Notes: generated by a model from the sequence alone, not told the origin. DNA of 44,827 nucleotides from an uncultured Schlesneria sp. (GCA_903904835.1 CAIVEI010000005.1:1-44827), one strand, 5' to 3'; counted from the stretch's first letter, positions 8,774-17,870 are shown. Numbers and translations are program-made.

Positions 8774-9025
8774 GAAAGGGGGTATTCGTGTCAGGTGTGC
8801 GGATTCAAGTTTCAACATCTTTACGGATCGCTGGGGAGAGATTTCGCCGAAGCTCATCATTTGACTCCCCTTGGCGAACTCGACAGTGAGGTTAGGAGCT
8901 GTGTTGAAGATCTGACGACGGTGTGTGCGAATTGCCACCGAATTCTCCACCGGATGAATAGTCATCGCGTTGATGTCGCAAAACTCAGGGCGATCGTCCG
9001 GCGGCGTTTAGACAAGCTCGCCTAA
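8774..9025 (+). pseudogene. HNH endonuclease C-terminal remnant
   Basis: Directly after the TAA that closes the hsdM remnant, and in the same frame, the sequence reads YSCQVCGFKFQHLYGS, then AEAHHLTPLGEL and DLTTVCANCHRILHR. This is an HNH (McrA-like) nuclease core with both zinc-binding CxxC pairs and the catalytic HH. The first CxxC lies before the only possible starts (GTG 8795), so no complete domain can be initiated unless translation reads through or restarts in an odd way. HNH proteins with this core are usually much longer, so this is best read as a truncated restriction nuclease. The stop codon overlaps a CTAACGTTT repeat core. Confidence 0.7.
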
Positions 9026-9069
9026 CGTTTGTGAGTCTCCCATCCATCGTTGATCTTTAGGGCCAGGCG

Positions 9070-10116
9070 ATGAACGACGAAACACCCAAATCCGAGATGA
9101 TTCTGTATCAGACGGAAGACGGTCGTACCCGCATCCAATGCAGGTTCGAAAACGAAACGATTTGGTTGACTCAAGCGGGCATCGCCGAGCTGTTCCAAAC
9201 GACGCCACAAAACATAACCATCCATCTGAAAGCCATTTACGACGAAGGAGAACTCGATCCGGTGGCAACTTGTAAGGATTACTTACAAGTTCGCCTCGAA
9301 GGGGGACGGGAAGTGTCCCGCAATCTGCGGCACTACAACCTGCCCGCCATCCTTGCCGTCGGTTACCGAGTCCGAAGCCAGCGCGGCACTCAATTCCGCC
9401 AATGGGCAACCGCTCGCCTCAGCGAATACCTCGTGAAGGGATTCACGATGGACGATGAACGCCTCAAGAATCCCCCGGGACCTGGCGTCCCCGATTACTT
9501 CGACGAATTGCTGGAGCGTATCCGGGATATCCGCGCCAGCGAAAAGAGAATGTATCTCAGGGTTCGTGAAATTCTGGCACTTGCGGCAGACTATTCACCG
9601 ACAGAACCCGAAACACAACTCGTTTTCAAAACCGTCCAGAACAAATTGCATTTCGCTGTCACCGGAAAAACGGCACCGGAACTGATCGCTCAACGGGCAA
9701 ATTCACTTGAACAAAACATGGGCCTGACCAGTTGGAAAGGGGCTGTCGTCCGCAAAGGTGACGTGACCGTTGCCAAAAATTATCTGCGGGAAAATGAGAT
9801 TTCTGAACTCAACCGAATCGTTGTCATGTTCCTCGACTTTGCAGAAGATCAGGCGATCCGACGCAAACAGGTCTTTCTTCACGACTGGCCGATCAAGTTG
9901 GATGTATTTCTCAAATTTAACGAACGACAAGTCCTTCCTGACGCAGGTAAGGTTTCAAGAGAGGCCGCCGACGAAAAGGCAGAACAAGAATACGAACGAT
10001 TCAGCGAACGCCGTCGCATCGCGACCGAGGAGCAAGCGGAAAATGATGCGATGAAGGAACTGGAAGAAACTGCCAAAAAACTGCCGAAACCAAAGAAGAA
10101 AAAAGACAATGGATAA
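9070..10116 (+). CDS. rhuM: RhuM family protein
   Basis: This 348-residue protein matches the RhuM (virulence RhuM) family: IWLTQAGIAELFQTTPQNIT near residue 35, then HLKAIYDEGEL, ATCKDYLQVRLEGGREV, HYNLPAILAVGYRVRSQRGT and FRQWATARLSEYLVKGF. The family was named from a Salmonella pathogenicity island, has no proven biochemical function, and is common beside type I restriction-modification and other defence genes, as here next to hsdM and HNH debris. The C-terminal 80 residues are very charged and lysine-rich. The ATG start has AGGGCCAGG just upstream. The last codons (DNG-stop) lie inside the left arm of an inverted repeat. The gene looks intact. Confidence 0.85.
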   Translation: MNDETPKSEMILYQTEDGRTRIQCRFENETIWLTQAGIAELFQTTPQNITIHLKAIYDEGELDPVATCKDYLQVRLEGGREVSRNLRHYNLPAILAVGYRVRSQRGTQFRQWATARLSEYLVKGFTMDDERLKNPPGPGVPDYFDELLERIRDIRASEKRMYLRVREILALAADYSPTEPETQLVFKTVQNKLHFAVTGKTAPELIAQRANSLEQNMGLTSWKGAVVRKGDVTVAKNYLRENEISELNRIVVMFLDFAEDQAIRRKQVFLHDWPIKLDVFLKFNERQVLPDAGKVSREAADEKAEQEYERFSERRRIATEEQAENDAMKELEETAKKLPKPKKKKDNG

Positions 10117-10214
10117 TAGAGAATTGATAAAGGACAATTGACAAAGGAGCATGCAGCGATTTTGTTGCGTTCCGTTCTTCGTTATCCGTTCTCAATTCTC
10201 CATTATCCCCTGTC
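10105..10214. repeat. Imperfect inverted repeat around the RhuM gene end
   Basis: The 23-bp left arm at 10105-10127 (starts GACAATGGATAATAGAGAAT) is the reverse complement of 10192-10214 with three mismatches. The arms are 64 bp apart. The left arm overlaps the last three codons and stop of the RhuM gene. The right arm precedes the small HTH gene. Within and beside the arms are short direct words such as GATAAAGGACAATTGACAAAGG. The pattern resembles short intergenic ATTGACAAT/ACAATGG repeats seen in several bacterial groups. It could form a large hairpin in RNA, but no clean terminator is evident. Confidence 0.7.
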
Positions 10215-10232
10215 CATTCTGGGTTGCGACGC

Positions 10233-10445
10233 ATGAAGCAAGCGATCGAGTACAGCGGTTTATCGATCAAAGCGCTGGAACGAGAAACGGGCGTGTCGCG
10301 ACAATCGATGATGCATTTCAAACGAGGAACGCGAACGCTTCAACTCGACATCGCCGACAAGCTGGCGACATTCTTCAATCTGGACATTCGACGAGCAACA
10401 GGCAACGCGACGACATACGCCGCAGCGAATCTCAAGTGGAATTGA
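10233..10445 (+). CDS. Small Cro/CI-type HTH protein
   Basis: This protein of about 70 residues consists essentially of one XRE-type helix-turn-helix: MKQAIEYSGLSIKALERETG, VSRQSMMHFKRGTRTL, DIADKLATFFNLDI. It is likely a DNA-binding regulator, perhaps of the adjacent accessory genes. ATG 10233 is preferred because the domain begins there; an upstream TTG (10224) would add three residues. Proteins of this size are typical beside restriction-modification or toxin-antitoxin genes. The right arm of the upstream inverted repeat ends 18 bp before the start. Function beyond DNA binding is not determinable. Confidence 0.75.
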   Translation: MKQAIEYSGLSIKALERETGVSRQSMMHFKRGTRTLQLDIADKLATFFNLDIRRATGNATTYAAANLKWN

Positions 10446-10611
10446 CATTGACTCAGCAGCAAAAACCAAAAACGAAAGTCCCCTTCCCGTATCCCTTTCA
10501 CTTTGCATTGTGATTGGTGTTTTGATAGTTTGATGGCTGAAATTCCAGTAGTTTTCTTTATCACCTGTGCTGGCTCCCAGCGACGAGTAAACTCCTCAAG
10601 CTGAGGAACCC

Positions 10612-12177
10612 ATGACGCAAGATGAATCGTTCCAGGTGGCCGTTCAACGTCTCAATCAGCAAGGTCAATTGCTGAATGGGCAATTGCTTAAACTGCTGGA
10701 GGGAGACAAAGACGCGTTTCGTGAGATTCGAGCACGTCTGATTGCTGAAGGGTTCGCGGAAGATCGATTTGGGGTCGGGCTTGGACGATTGGAAAATGCT
10801 CGTGCAGCCGACTTCCCACAGACCTCAGATTCACCGGACCAGTCTGATCACGCATCCACTGACGAATCTGAGCGTTCTGCGGAAAACGAGGCAAATGCCT
10901 CTTCCGATGCCGATTGGTATCTGATGGCGTCTGGTCTCATTCAAGGACCAATGACGTTTGAATCACTCTGTGAAAAGCGGATGAGTGGTGAGATCCAACC
11001 GGCTGATGTTGTCAGGAACGGTGCTTATGGTTTCTGGCAGCGCCCGGAGGATGTGCCGGAGCTTGCTGCGATCAAGCCGAACCAGCGTCAACGGTCGCCA
11101 AAGATTGCGGTTCAACAAATTGAACAGGCCGAATTACCTTCACCGTCGAAGGCGATCAGTGGCGTTAGCTCGCGTGGATCAAAACCGATAACGGAAGAAT
11201 CGGGGTACTATTTCTGGGAGTCTGGTCGCAGTGTAGGCCCCGTCGCACGGACCGAACTGCTTGACCGTCTCAAGGCGGGTCGATTGAGTCGGGATGAGTT
11301 TGTTCGGGTTGGAATTGAGGGTGAATGGCAACCGGTTTCGGCAGTGATCGCAGACACGAATTCGGTGACCTCCGTTCCGGCCAACAAATCATTCGAGCCA
11401 TTGAAAGAACATCAACAGCAAAGAAACGAACAAAGCCTGAGTTCCCTCAGCGATGTCGATATTGAATCAGCCGAGACAAGGCCGCGTATCGATGCATCAA
11501 CTCCATTGGCACCGACCCCCACGAAACGTTCGACGCCGCCGCGGCCCGCCACCAGCGTCAACGCCCCGCCTGCTGAACCTTTGACCGAGCAGATCCGACG
11601 TTCAAAATCGACAGTCAAGGACTTGTGGCGACACGCCTCGCGTGTGGTTGGCGGTGAAAAGCGATTGACGGGCATCATGACGGCCGCTGCCGTTGTATTC
11701 GGTGCCTGGTTGTGGATGCGGCAACCACCTTCAGCCAATACGATTTACCAGGAATTCACCCGTTACCACGCACAGATGGCAGAATTGAAGAATCGTGGTG
11801 TCGATCAAGCGCAGTGGAAACGTGACATCGCCAGCGCACATTCACGTGCTCAGTCTTTGGTCACGGGACTCAAAGATCCCCAGACGGGGGCCTCTGCGCA
11901 GAGGCCTGCGAAGCAAGAGCTTTTATGGGCAGGTCAGAATTCGCTCTTGAGACTGTTGGAAGCTCCAAATATCGATTCTCAAAGTGCAAAAGATTTGGAA
12001 GATCAATTTGAGTATCACATGAGCCAGGCCCGACGATTGATCGATGGAGGAACCCGCGCAGTCCCCAGGGAGTTTGACTTACCGTCAAAGCGACCCGATG
12101 CCAGCGGCCCTCCCAAAAGAGGGGCCGGACCGGTTCCTGGACCACCCAACAAGCCAGCAACTCCACCCCGTCCGTGA
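10612..12177 (+). CDS. Twin GYF_2-domain membrane protein
   Basis: This 521-residue protein has two GYF_2-type domains, at about 101-150 (DWYLMASGLIQGPMTFESLC...FWQRPED) and 198-246 (YYFWESGRSVGPVARTELLD...EWQPVSAV). A Ser/Gln/Pro-rich linker follows, then one transmembrane helix at about 353-369 (GIMTAAAVVFGAWLW). A helical segment of about 110 residues and a Pro/Gly-rich tail come last. GYF folds bind proline-rich peptides, so cytosolic adaptor activity is plausible (inference). The topology would place the GYF pair in the cytosol and the tail outside. A HEAT-repeat gene follows 50 bp downstream on the same strand, possibly co-transcribed. The family is a planctomycete speciality with no known role. 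Confidence 0.85.
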   Translation: MTQDESFQVAVQRLNQQGQLLNGQLLKLLEGDKDAFREIRARLIAEGFAEDRFGVGLGRLENARAADFPQTSDSPDQSDHASTDESERSAENEANASSDADWYLMASGLIQGPMTFESLCEKRMSGEIQPADVVRNGAYGFWQRPEDVPELAAIKPNQRQRSPKIAVQQIEQAELPSPSKAISGVSSRGSKPITEESGYYFWESGRSVGPVARTELLDRLKAGRLSRDEFVRVGIEGEWQPVSAVIADTNSVTSVPANKSFEPLKEHQQQRNEQSLSSLSDVDIESAETRPRIDASTPLAPTPTKRSTPPRPATSVNAPPAEPLTEQIRRSKSTVKDLWRHASRVVGGEKRLTGIMTAAAVVFGAWLWMRQPPSANTIYQEFTRYHAQMAELKNRGVDQAQWKRDIASAHSRAQSLVTGLKDPQTGASAQRPAKQELLWAGQNSLLRLLEAPNIDSQSAKDLEDQFEYHMSQARRLIDGGTRAVPREFDLPSKRPDASGPPKRGAGPVPGPPNKPATPPRP

Positions 12178-12227
12178 ATCTCGTCGGTCCGTTGAGCCAA
12201 CGGGCAAATTGATGAAGGGACGAATCG

Positions 12228-13691
12228 TTGATTTTCCGAATTCTGCTAGGAATCAGCATCTTGCCTGCGGTCGTTCGCGTTTTCGCAGCGAAACAACTGG
12301 GCAAACACGCCACGACCGCGAACATTCGGTCGCTGGTGAAATCATTAAGTGACGAAGACGACCTCGTCCGTATTGCGTGCCTGGATTCTCTTATGGCACA
12401 CGGATCAGCAAGTATCCCTGAATTGATCCGAGGGTTGGCTTCGGGAATGAATCCTCGCAGTTCGCTTGAGATTACGTCCGCTTTGGGACAATTTGGTTCT
12501 TCAGCGAATCTTGTGGTTCCGATTCTGACGCAACGACTGGGTGATTCTTCCAGCGCGGTTCGATGTGCTGCCGCCAACTCACTTTGCAAAATAGGGGGAC
12601 CATCCGCTGCAGCGGTTCCAGCCCTGGCTCGGGTCGTACAAGAATCGAATTCGGCGGTATCGGCAGCGGCGTTACGCGCCCTCGGCGCGATCGGTCCTGA
12701 AGCGAGACGTACATTGCCACTGGTCCTGACAAACCTGACTCATGATGACCGTGACGTGCGTCAGGCGGCAAGTGCTGCACTGGCGAATCTCGGTTCGGCA
12801 GGTGCGGAATGCCTGCCTCAATTGACGCAGCTTCTGTTTCATCAGGAAGCAGGAATTCGCGAAGCGGCTGCGCGATCATGCGGAGGGATCGGACCGGAAG
12901 CGAAAGCCGCTGTGCCGGCGCTTATGCAACATTTTCAAGACATCAACGTCGGCGTTCGCCTGGCCGCCGTGAAGGCCATTGCTTCGATCAGACCGGCGGA
13001 CCCGCAGATCCTTTCCCCCTTGATTTCGATGCTACAGGATAAGGAACGAACAATTCGAGAAGCGGCAGTGCGTGCGTTGATTCCGTTCGGGCCGGCCGCC
13101 AAAAACGCTGTGCCAGGATTGCGACCGTTGCTCAGTGATGACCGAGGGCGCGTTCGACTTGCCGCCGTTGAGGCGGTCAGTTCGATCGGGGCTTCGGCGC
13201 GGCATTTGGCACCAGAATTACTGATTTGCTGTTATGACTCACATGAAAGTACGCGGATGGCAGGGCTGCGAGCCTTTCGACAGCTCGCTCCCGGGTTGAC
13301 CGACTTTGTCCCTCAACTTGTCGAGGAATTGTCGAAGGCAACTCCGGAACAACGAATCGTTGTATTGCAGGTTCTGGGATCATTTGGGCCGCATGCGATC
13401 AGTGCAATTCATCCTGTTTTTGAGTCCCTTGATGACGAAGACCCTCTGGTGCGTCAGGCGGCTGGCTCAACGATTGGTCAATTCGGTCCACAAGCGGAAG
13501 AACTGGTTCCCGAATTGATTCGCCGACTTGCTGATTCGAATACGGTCGTCCGGGAAGCCGCCGTTCGAACGCTGGGAGAAATGGGGATCACCGCGCGAGC
13601 GGCGAGACCCGCATTGCTCGCTCAACTGAAGGACAAGGATCAATCCGTTCGAAAACAGGTCGAATCAGCACTCGAAAAAATCCGGGAATAA
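12228..13691 (+). CDS. HEAT-repeat protein
   Basis: This 487-residue protein is built from about a dozen HEAT/PBS-lyase-like repeats of 36-39 residues with the pattern D-x-x-V-R-x-A-A-x-x-A-L-x-x-I-G-P-x-A (for example LVRQAAGSTIGQFGPQAEEL). Such solenoids serve as protein-binding scaffolds; no catalytic residues are seen. The N-terminus (MIFRILLGISILPAVVRVFA) is hydrophobic and may be an anchor or signal. The start is probably TTG at 12228 with GAAGGGACG just upstream; there is no in-frame ATG before the repeats. It lies 50 bp after the GYF protein gene, so the two may act together. A convergent DUF1559 gene begins 10 bp beyond its stop. Confidence 0.88.
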   Translation: MIFRILLGISILPAVVRVFAAKQLGKHATTANIRSLVKSLSDEDDLVRIACLDSLMAHGSASIPELIRGLASGMNPRSSLEITSALGQFGSSANLVVPILTQRLGDSSSAVRCAAANSLCKIGGPSAAAVPALARVVQESNSAVSAAALRALGAIGPEARRTLPLVLTNLTHDDRDVRQAASAALANLGSAGAECLPQLTQLLFHQEAGIREAAARSCGGIGPEAKAAVPALMQHFQDINVGVRLAAVKAIASIRPADPQILSPLISMLQDKERTIREAAVRALIPFGPAAKNAVPGLRPLLSDDRGRVRLAAVEAVSSIGASARHLAPELLICCYDSHESTRMAGLRAFRQLAPGLTDFVPQLVEELSKATPEQRIVVLQVLGSFGPHAISAIHPVFESLDDEDPLVRQAAGSTIGQFGPQAEELVPELIRRLADSNTVVREAAVRTLGEMGITARAARPALLAQLKDKDQSVRKQVESALEKIRE

Positions 13692-13701
13692 CTTCGAAGG
13701 A

Positions 13702-14646
13702 TTAGTATTCACCAATCACGAAGCCATCGCTGATTCCAGCCAGGTGACCATAGGTTTTGATATCGATGTTCTCACTGACGAATCGTACAGAGCCATCACC
13801 TAACAGAAACTGCACGCCGCCCACGTGACGGCTGCTGAATGCGTCGTCGGAAAACTTCCCCGTGGCATTCATCAGACAGACGGATTGGCACGATCCTCCC
13901 ACGTCATTCGGGTCGTTCCCAACACCAACCCACGTGTCATCGCTGCCGATTGAAGCTCCTTGTTGAGTTCCCAGTGATCGCCGCTCACCGATGAAAAACG
14001 TATTGGTCAGCCCGTCCGAGACGTCGCGAAAGGTGTGGCTTGGAATATCTGGCCAGGTCGTAAACCAGGGAAAAGCTCCATTCGAAGGTCGACTCCCATT
14101 TGCGGCGGAATCCGAACCCCACACGGCAATGTAATTAGAGCGGCTGAGAGGCAAGTCGTCTGAGTCATTATCGGGACCAGCCAAATCATCGGGGTCTCCC
14201 GAAGGATCGATCGCAATGGCGGACGACCCGGTATCAGACGCACATCGGAAAATGGGCAAACCTACCGACAATCCATTCGGTGCTTTCAATGTCCAGAAAT
14301 AAGCACCAAACCCGGTTGCTGGTATGCAGCCTGGTGAAGGAGAGTAGTACGAGCAACCGGGTGTGGCGGCAATGTTGTTATAGAGGTTGGCCTGATCCAG
14401 ATATGGCAGCAGCATGACACCCCAACCGTATTGATTACAACCCATGCAGGCCGGGGGAAGACGCAAATGCGTATCGTGATAATTGTGAATCGCCAGCCCG
14501 ATTTGTTTCAACGAATTTTTACACTGAGTTCGCCGCGCGGCCTCGCGTGCTTGCTGCACGGCGGGTAACAACAATGAAATTAATACGGCGATGATCGCGA
14601 TGACCACCAGCAATTCGATCAATGTAAATCCACGACCTGATTTCAT
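13702..14646 (-). CDS. DUF1559 domain protein with prepilin-type N-terminus (second copy)
   Basis: This protein of about 314 residues is homologous to the one at 130-1140. MKSGRGFTLIELLVVIAIIA gives a prepilin cleavage site after the Gly before FTLIE and the same hydrophobic helix. QQAREAARRTQCKNSLKQIG follows. The C-terminal signature is LLGDGSVRFVSENI and the tail is GDGFVIGEY. The frame is open far upstream to 14835, but the leader there is not conserved. ATG 14646 or GTG 14670 (GGA 8 nt upstream) are the credible starts. Like its paralogue it stands alone. Export through a pilus-like system is inferred from the motif. Confidence 0.94.
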   Translation of the reverse strand: MKSGRGFTLIELLVVIAIIAVLISLLLPAVQQAREAARRTQCKNSLKQIGLAIHNYHDTHLRLPPACMGCNQYGWGVMLLPYLDQANLYNNIAATPGCSYYSPSPGCIPATGFGAYFWTLKAPNGLSVGLPIFRCASDTGSSAIAIDPSGDPDDLAGPDNDSDDLPLSRSNYIAVWGSDSAANGSRPSNGAFPWFTTWPDIPSHTFRDVSDGLTNTFFIGERRSLGTQQGASIGSDDTWVGVGNDPNDVGGSCQSVCLMNATGKFSDDAFSSRHVGGVQFLLGDGSVRFVSENIDIKTYGHLAGISDGFVIGEY

Positions 14647-15183
14647 TGAACGCGATTGTTGTTTCCACACGCCGAATTCCTTTACTCGAGATCGGAGAAC
14701 CAATGAATTGCAAGAACGCGATCGAGACGAGTACGACTCGACAATTTGTTTACCGCTAAAATGATACAATCCGACTACTCGGAACCAAAGTCGCTTTCGC
14801 TGACAGATGAGGCCTCGTCCAATTGAGTTGATCACCGCAGATCGCGGATCATCCCCCGAATAAACACCTCAGGGGGATAAATGTTTCGCGATTCTCAAAC
14901 AATATTGGTAAGGATTCGTGAAAGCGGACGAGTTGTTAATGACTTCGTCATTCAGAGGCCGCAAAAGAAAAGTGGAAAAACAGCATTTTCTCTGTATGCG
15001 CCCTGATCGGAGGCTGGAAGCCTCTGCGACTGGGGGGACCATCAAAAGTCTGCAAGCACAAAGCGGAAAAGTCGCTCTCAAGCCGAGCGTGCCACTTCGC
15101 TAACGTTGTGGCGAAGCAGACGAATTCGTGGTACAAGTTTGGTTCCCAAATCGCCTGATGAACTTCTGACTGGAGCCTTCCCT
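14647..15183. other. Intergenic region with small palindromes
   Basis: About 540 bp lie between two divergent genes. No credible gene was found. It contains a perfect hairpin AATGACTTCGTCATT (14938-14952, loop TTC). It also contains GAGGCTGGAAGCCTC (about 15011-15025), a relative of the GGCTTCCAGCC hairpins at 38318 and 41734. A CTAACGTT core lies near 15100. The promoters of both flanking genes must be here, but no confident -35/-10 pair is called. Confidence 0.5.
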
Positions 15184-15552
15184 ATGGGACTGTTCGGCGG
15201 CAAAGACTGGAACGTGATCGCGATCATTTATGAGCGGCGCGAAATGTACCGAGTGAACGGTCAACGGGGCAAAGGTGGAAATGCGGTGAAGTGCCGCGAT
15301 GGCGCCAAGAATCACGAACGGACGATCTATTGGGCCGTGTTCAACCAGAAGCGAGCCTTCGTGGAGGGGGGCGGTGGAAGCGGCGAAAAGATGGTAACGA
15401 ACGAAATTATCGCCCAACTGAAAAAAGAATTCTCGATCAATCCAACCGTCACCAGCATTCTTGGCATGCTCGAACGGGGTGAAGCGCCCATGGCGTCGAA
15501 GCCACTCGCATTTACGGGTTATCCAAAACCGGAACACGGCCCGGAAAACTGA
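15184..15552 (+). CDS. Conserved small protein of unknown function
   Basis: This 122-residue soluble protein is not recognised with confidence. It begins MGLFGGKDWNVIAIIYERRE, is rich in basic residues, has a Gly-rich stretch (EGGGGSGEKM, about 60-69) and has no signal peptide or membrane helix. ATG 15184 with GGAG about 8 nt upstream is chosen over the more upstream in-frame start at 15106, which lies in repeat-like sequence. HemQ starts 70 bp downstream on the same strand, so the two may share a transcript. Whether it has any part in heme metabolism is unknown. Confidence 0.7.
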   Translation: MGLFGGKDWNVIAIIYERREMYRVNGQRGKGGNAVKCRDGAKNHERTIYWAVFNQKRAFVEGGGGSGEKMVTNEIIAQLKKEFSINPTVTSILGMLERGEAPMASKPLAFTGYPKPEHGPEN

Positions 15553-15622
15553 ACTCCGGAATTCGCTCGGTCGACCCGACAATCAAACTTCGTACTCCAA
15601 ATTCCCGACTGAAAGCAATCTT

Positions 15623-16468
15623 GTGAATCGTCCTTCTCCGTCTCAAACGCCTCAGCCAGAACCAACGACGAAACTGAGCGAAGGCTGGCATTGTCTGCAC
15701 CTCTATTACCGCGTTGATCAGAGTGCGCTCAATCGACTTTGTTCCAGTGAACTGGCAGAAGGACGCGAAGCGCTTGTGCACCTGCTTGACCCTGAACGCC
15801 CTGGTGCTCCGGCGCGTCTGCAAACATCGGTCGTCTCGGGACACAAGGCCGACCTGGGTCTCATGATCATGGACCCCGATCCGCTGTTGATTGACGGAGT
15901 TCGTCAGGCTGTTCGCGCATCGAAACTGGGAACGGTCCTGCATCCGACGTACTCGTTCGTTTCCATCACAGAAGTCTCGGAATATGTACCGACTCTTGAG
16001 CAATACGGTGCCAAGTTGCAGCGTGACGAAGGGATGAAGGTTGACGACCCTGCGTACACCGCGAAACTGAATGCGTACGGACAACGTTTGCCGATGATGA
16101 ACAAACAACGGCTTTGTCCAGACTTCCCGAACTGGCCCGTCACTTGCTTCTATCCGATGAACAAGAGTCGACACCCGTCAGCGAACTGGTTTATGGAGCC
16201 ATTCAGCAGCCGTTCGGCCATGATGTCAGAACATGCGACGAGCGGGATTAAATTTGCCGGTCGAGTCAGTCAACTGATCACCGCATCGACAGGATTCGAC
16301 GACTGGGAATGGGGAGTGACACTCTGGGGACGGAATCCCGAATCGATTAAAGACATCGTCTACACGATGCGATTCGACACCGCATCGGCCCGCTACGCCG
16401 AGTTCGGGCCGTTTTATATCAGTTACATCAAGCCTGCGGCAGAGGCGCTGGAACACTTGCAGATTTGA
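15623..16468 (+). CDS. hemQ: Coproheme decarboxylase HemQ/ChdC (chlorite dismutase family)
   Basis: This 281-residue protein belongs to the heme-dependent peroxidase/chlorite dismutase superfamily. HemQ oxidatively decarboxylates coproheme III to heme b, the last step of the coproporphyrin-dependent pathway. The catalytic Tyr and supporting Lys occur in the conserved CFYPMNKSR (Y177, K181), and the likely proximal heme His is H204 in MMSEHATSG. Further landmarks are PTYSFVSITEVSEY and DDWEWGVTLWGRNPE. The upstream frame is open to 15461, but GTG 15623 (GAAAG upstream) fits family length better. It converges on the sulfotransferase gene with 8 bp between stops. The N-terminal 20 residues are Pro/Thr-rich and variable. 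Confidence 0.92.
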   Translation: MNRPSPSQTPQPEPTTKLSEGWHCLHLYYRVDQSALNRLCSSELAEGREALVHLLDPERPGAPARLQTSVVSGHKADLGLMIMDPDPLLIDGVRQAVRASKLGTVLHPTYSFVSITEVSEYVPTLEQYGAKLQRDEGMKVDDPAYTAKLNAYGQRLPMMNKQRLCPDFPNWPVTCFYPMNKSRHPSANWFMEPFSSRSAMMSEHATSGIKFAGRVSQLITASTGFDDWEWGVTLWGRNPESIKDIVYTMRFDTASARYAEFGPFYISYIKPAAEALEHLQI

Positions 16469-16476
16469 CGGGCCGG

Positions 16477-17730
16477 TCAAATGTCAGCGGTCGCGACCTG
16501 CTGTTCAGGCAGGCGGCTGGGGTATCCGTATCGATCAAACCAGGGCTTCCAGCGGTTGTAAACCATCCGCATGACGTTCTCGTCCATTTTGAACGAGTTC
16601 TTACGGTAACACGTGAGATCTGGAAGCATCTTTTGAATCTTTGGTTCCAGTTGATTCCAGCCGTCGAGATTCAGTCCCTGATAAATACGATGCATCTCAC
16701 CGAGCGGGTCAACTTCGAGATCTTCAAAACGAAGTTCGTGTAAGTTGCCTTGTGGAATCAGACCCCGAGTTCGCTCGTACGTTTCCATGCAATGCGAATA
16801 AATTGACAGGGTTTCGTTTTTCATCGTTTCTTCGTTAACGACGTTCCCCAATCCATTTTCGGCAAACATGGTCCGACGCAGATGAAGACTTGAATTATAG
16901 ACAGCATAGGGATCACGATAGATGTAGATGAACTTGGCGTCTGGAAACATTTTGAGCAGCAAGGGTACCCGAAATGTATGAGTCGGCGACTTGAAGACGA
17001 TCGGCTTGTTATGTTTGATCGTCAGTTTCTTGACGAAGTAAAGGAATCTTTCTTTCCAGCGTTCCAGCTCTGTCGGGGTCACATCTGTCAATTCAAAGAA
17101 TCGTTCATACTTCGAAGGATCCTCTGGATGCGCCAGCATCAAATACGGGGATAACCCGGAAAGTAGAACCAGTGCAACTTCGTCTTCCTGCGGTAAGTCA
17201 AAGCCCGCTTCGACATTGTCCATCGGTCGCGTTTTGGGGATCAACCAGCTCGTCAGCGACGTGACAGTACGCTCCGTCAACAAGAAGTTTGCGGGAAACA
17301 TAACTTCGTAAAGATTGGGAAACGTGAACTGGGGATCGAGCGTGACCAGATTGTGTAACAGCGTTGTGCCGCTTCTCCAATGTCCCAGAATAAAGACTGG
17401 CGTATGATCGATCGTCTGCCTGGCGATCTTCCGACCGTAAATGGCGGACTCGCAAGCGTTGCTGAATGAGTTGACCAGACTCAATGCTGTAATTGACGCA
17501 ATCTTGTGCAGCCGGGTCCAGTGCATCTTTGGCCGTGAGGCCAGCAACCTGATCCAGCCTTCAAACGAACACCCGTGCCAAATGCTGAAGAAACCTTGCG
17601 GTTTGAACTTAGCACCGTCACCCCCAATTGCCTTGGGAGCCGGGATTGGCAGTGGATTCGACTGGGTTGTCACTCGATCGCGTTCCGTCATCACACCGAT
17701 TTTGTTCATACAGTCACGATAAGTTACCAC
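16477..17730 (-). CDS. Sulfotransferase family protein
   Basis: This 417-residue protein is a PAPS-dependent sulfotransferase-like enzyme. The 5'-phosphosulfate-binding loop is GHWRSGTTLLHNL (116-128), and the 3'-phosphate site is IYIYRDPYAVYNSS (268-281). LPQEDEVAL and SPTHTFRVPLLL are typical of the group that includes planctomycete and animal-like carbohydrate or protein sulfotransferases. No signal peptide is evident; residues 46-90 may be a membrane-associated helix region. The start is GTG at 17730 with GGAG 5 nt upstream; ATG 17709 and 17691 are alternatives. The acceptor is unknown. Planctomycetes carry many sulfatases and sulfotransferases, so a role in sulfated surface glycans is a guess. 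Confidence 0.9.
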   Translation of the reverse strand: MVTYRDCMNKIGVMTERDRVTTQSNPLPIPAPKAIGGDGAKFKPQGFFSIWHGCSFEGWIRLLASRPKMHWTRLHKIASITALSLVNSFSNACESAIYGRKIARQTIDHTPVFILGHWRSGTTLLHNLVTLDPQFTFPNLYEVMFPANFLLTERTVTSLTSWLIPKTRPMDNVEAGFDLPQEDEVALVLLSGLSPYLMLAHPEDPSKYERFFELTDVTPTELERWKERFLYFVKKLTIKHNKPIVFKSPTHTFRVPLLLKMFPDAKFIYIYRDPYAVYNSSLHLRRTMFAENGLGNVVNEETMKNETLSIYSHCMETYERTRGLIPQGNLHELRFEDLEVDPLGEMHRIYQGLNLDGWNQLEPKIQKMLPDLTCYRKNSFKMDENVMRMVYNRWKPWFDRYGYPSRLPEQQVATADI

Positions 17731-17842
17731 GACGACTCCACTCGTGCGAGACCGAAGTTGTGGTCGTCGAATTCATTCAGGCTGACCAATCTTCCGATCA
17801 CAATTGGCATCAGTCAGGGAATCGACGCTTGAAAAGAGATCC

Positions 17843-17870
17843 TTGACAAACTTATCCTGCGGCGGATTAT
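17843..17870 (+). promoter_or_regulatory. Sigma-70-type promoter of tRNA-Glu
   Basis: A perfect -35 box TTGACA (17843-17848) is followed after 16 bp by GATTAT (17865-17870). The mature tRNA begins 12 nt downstream of the -10. This is the clearest housekeeping promoter in the window. Confidence 0.8.

Noticed and set aside
11870-12589. Minus-strand open frame of 239 codons
   Set aside because: Spans the junction of the GYF and HEAT genes on the other strand; no domain and poor composition.
15512-16174. Minus-strand open frame of 220 codons
   Set aside because: Antisense to hemQ; no family resemblance or Shine-Dalgarno.
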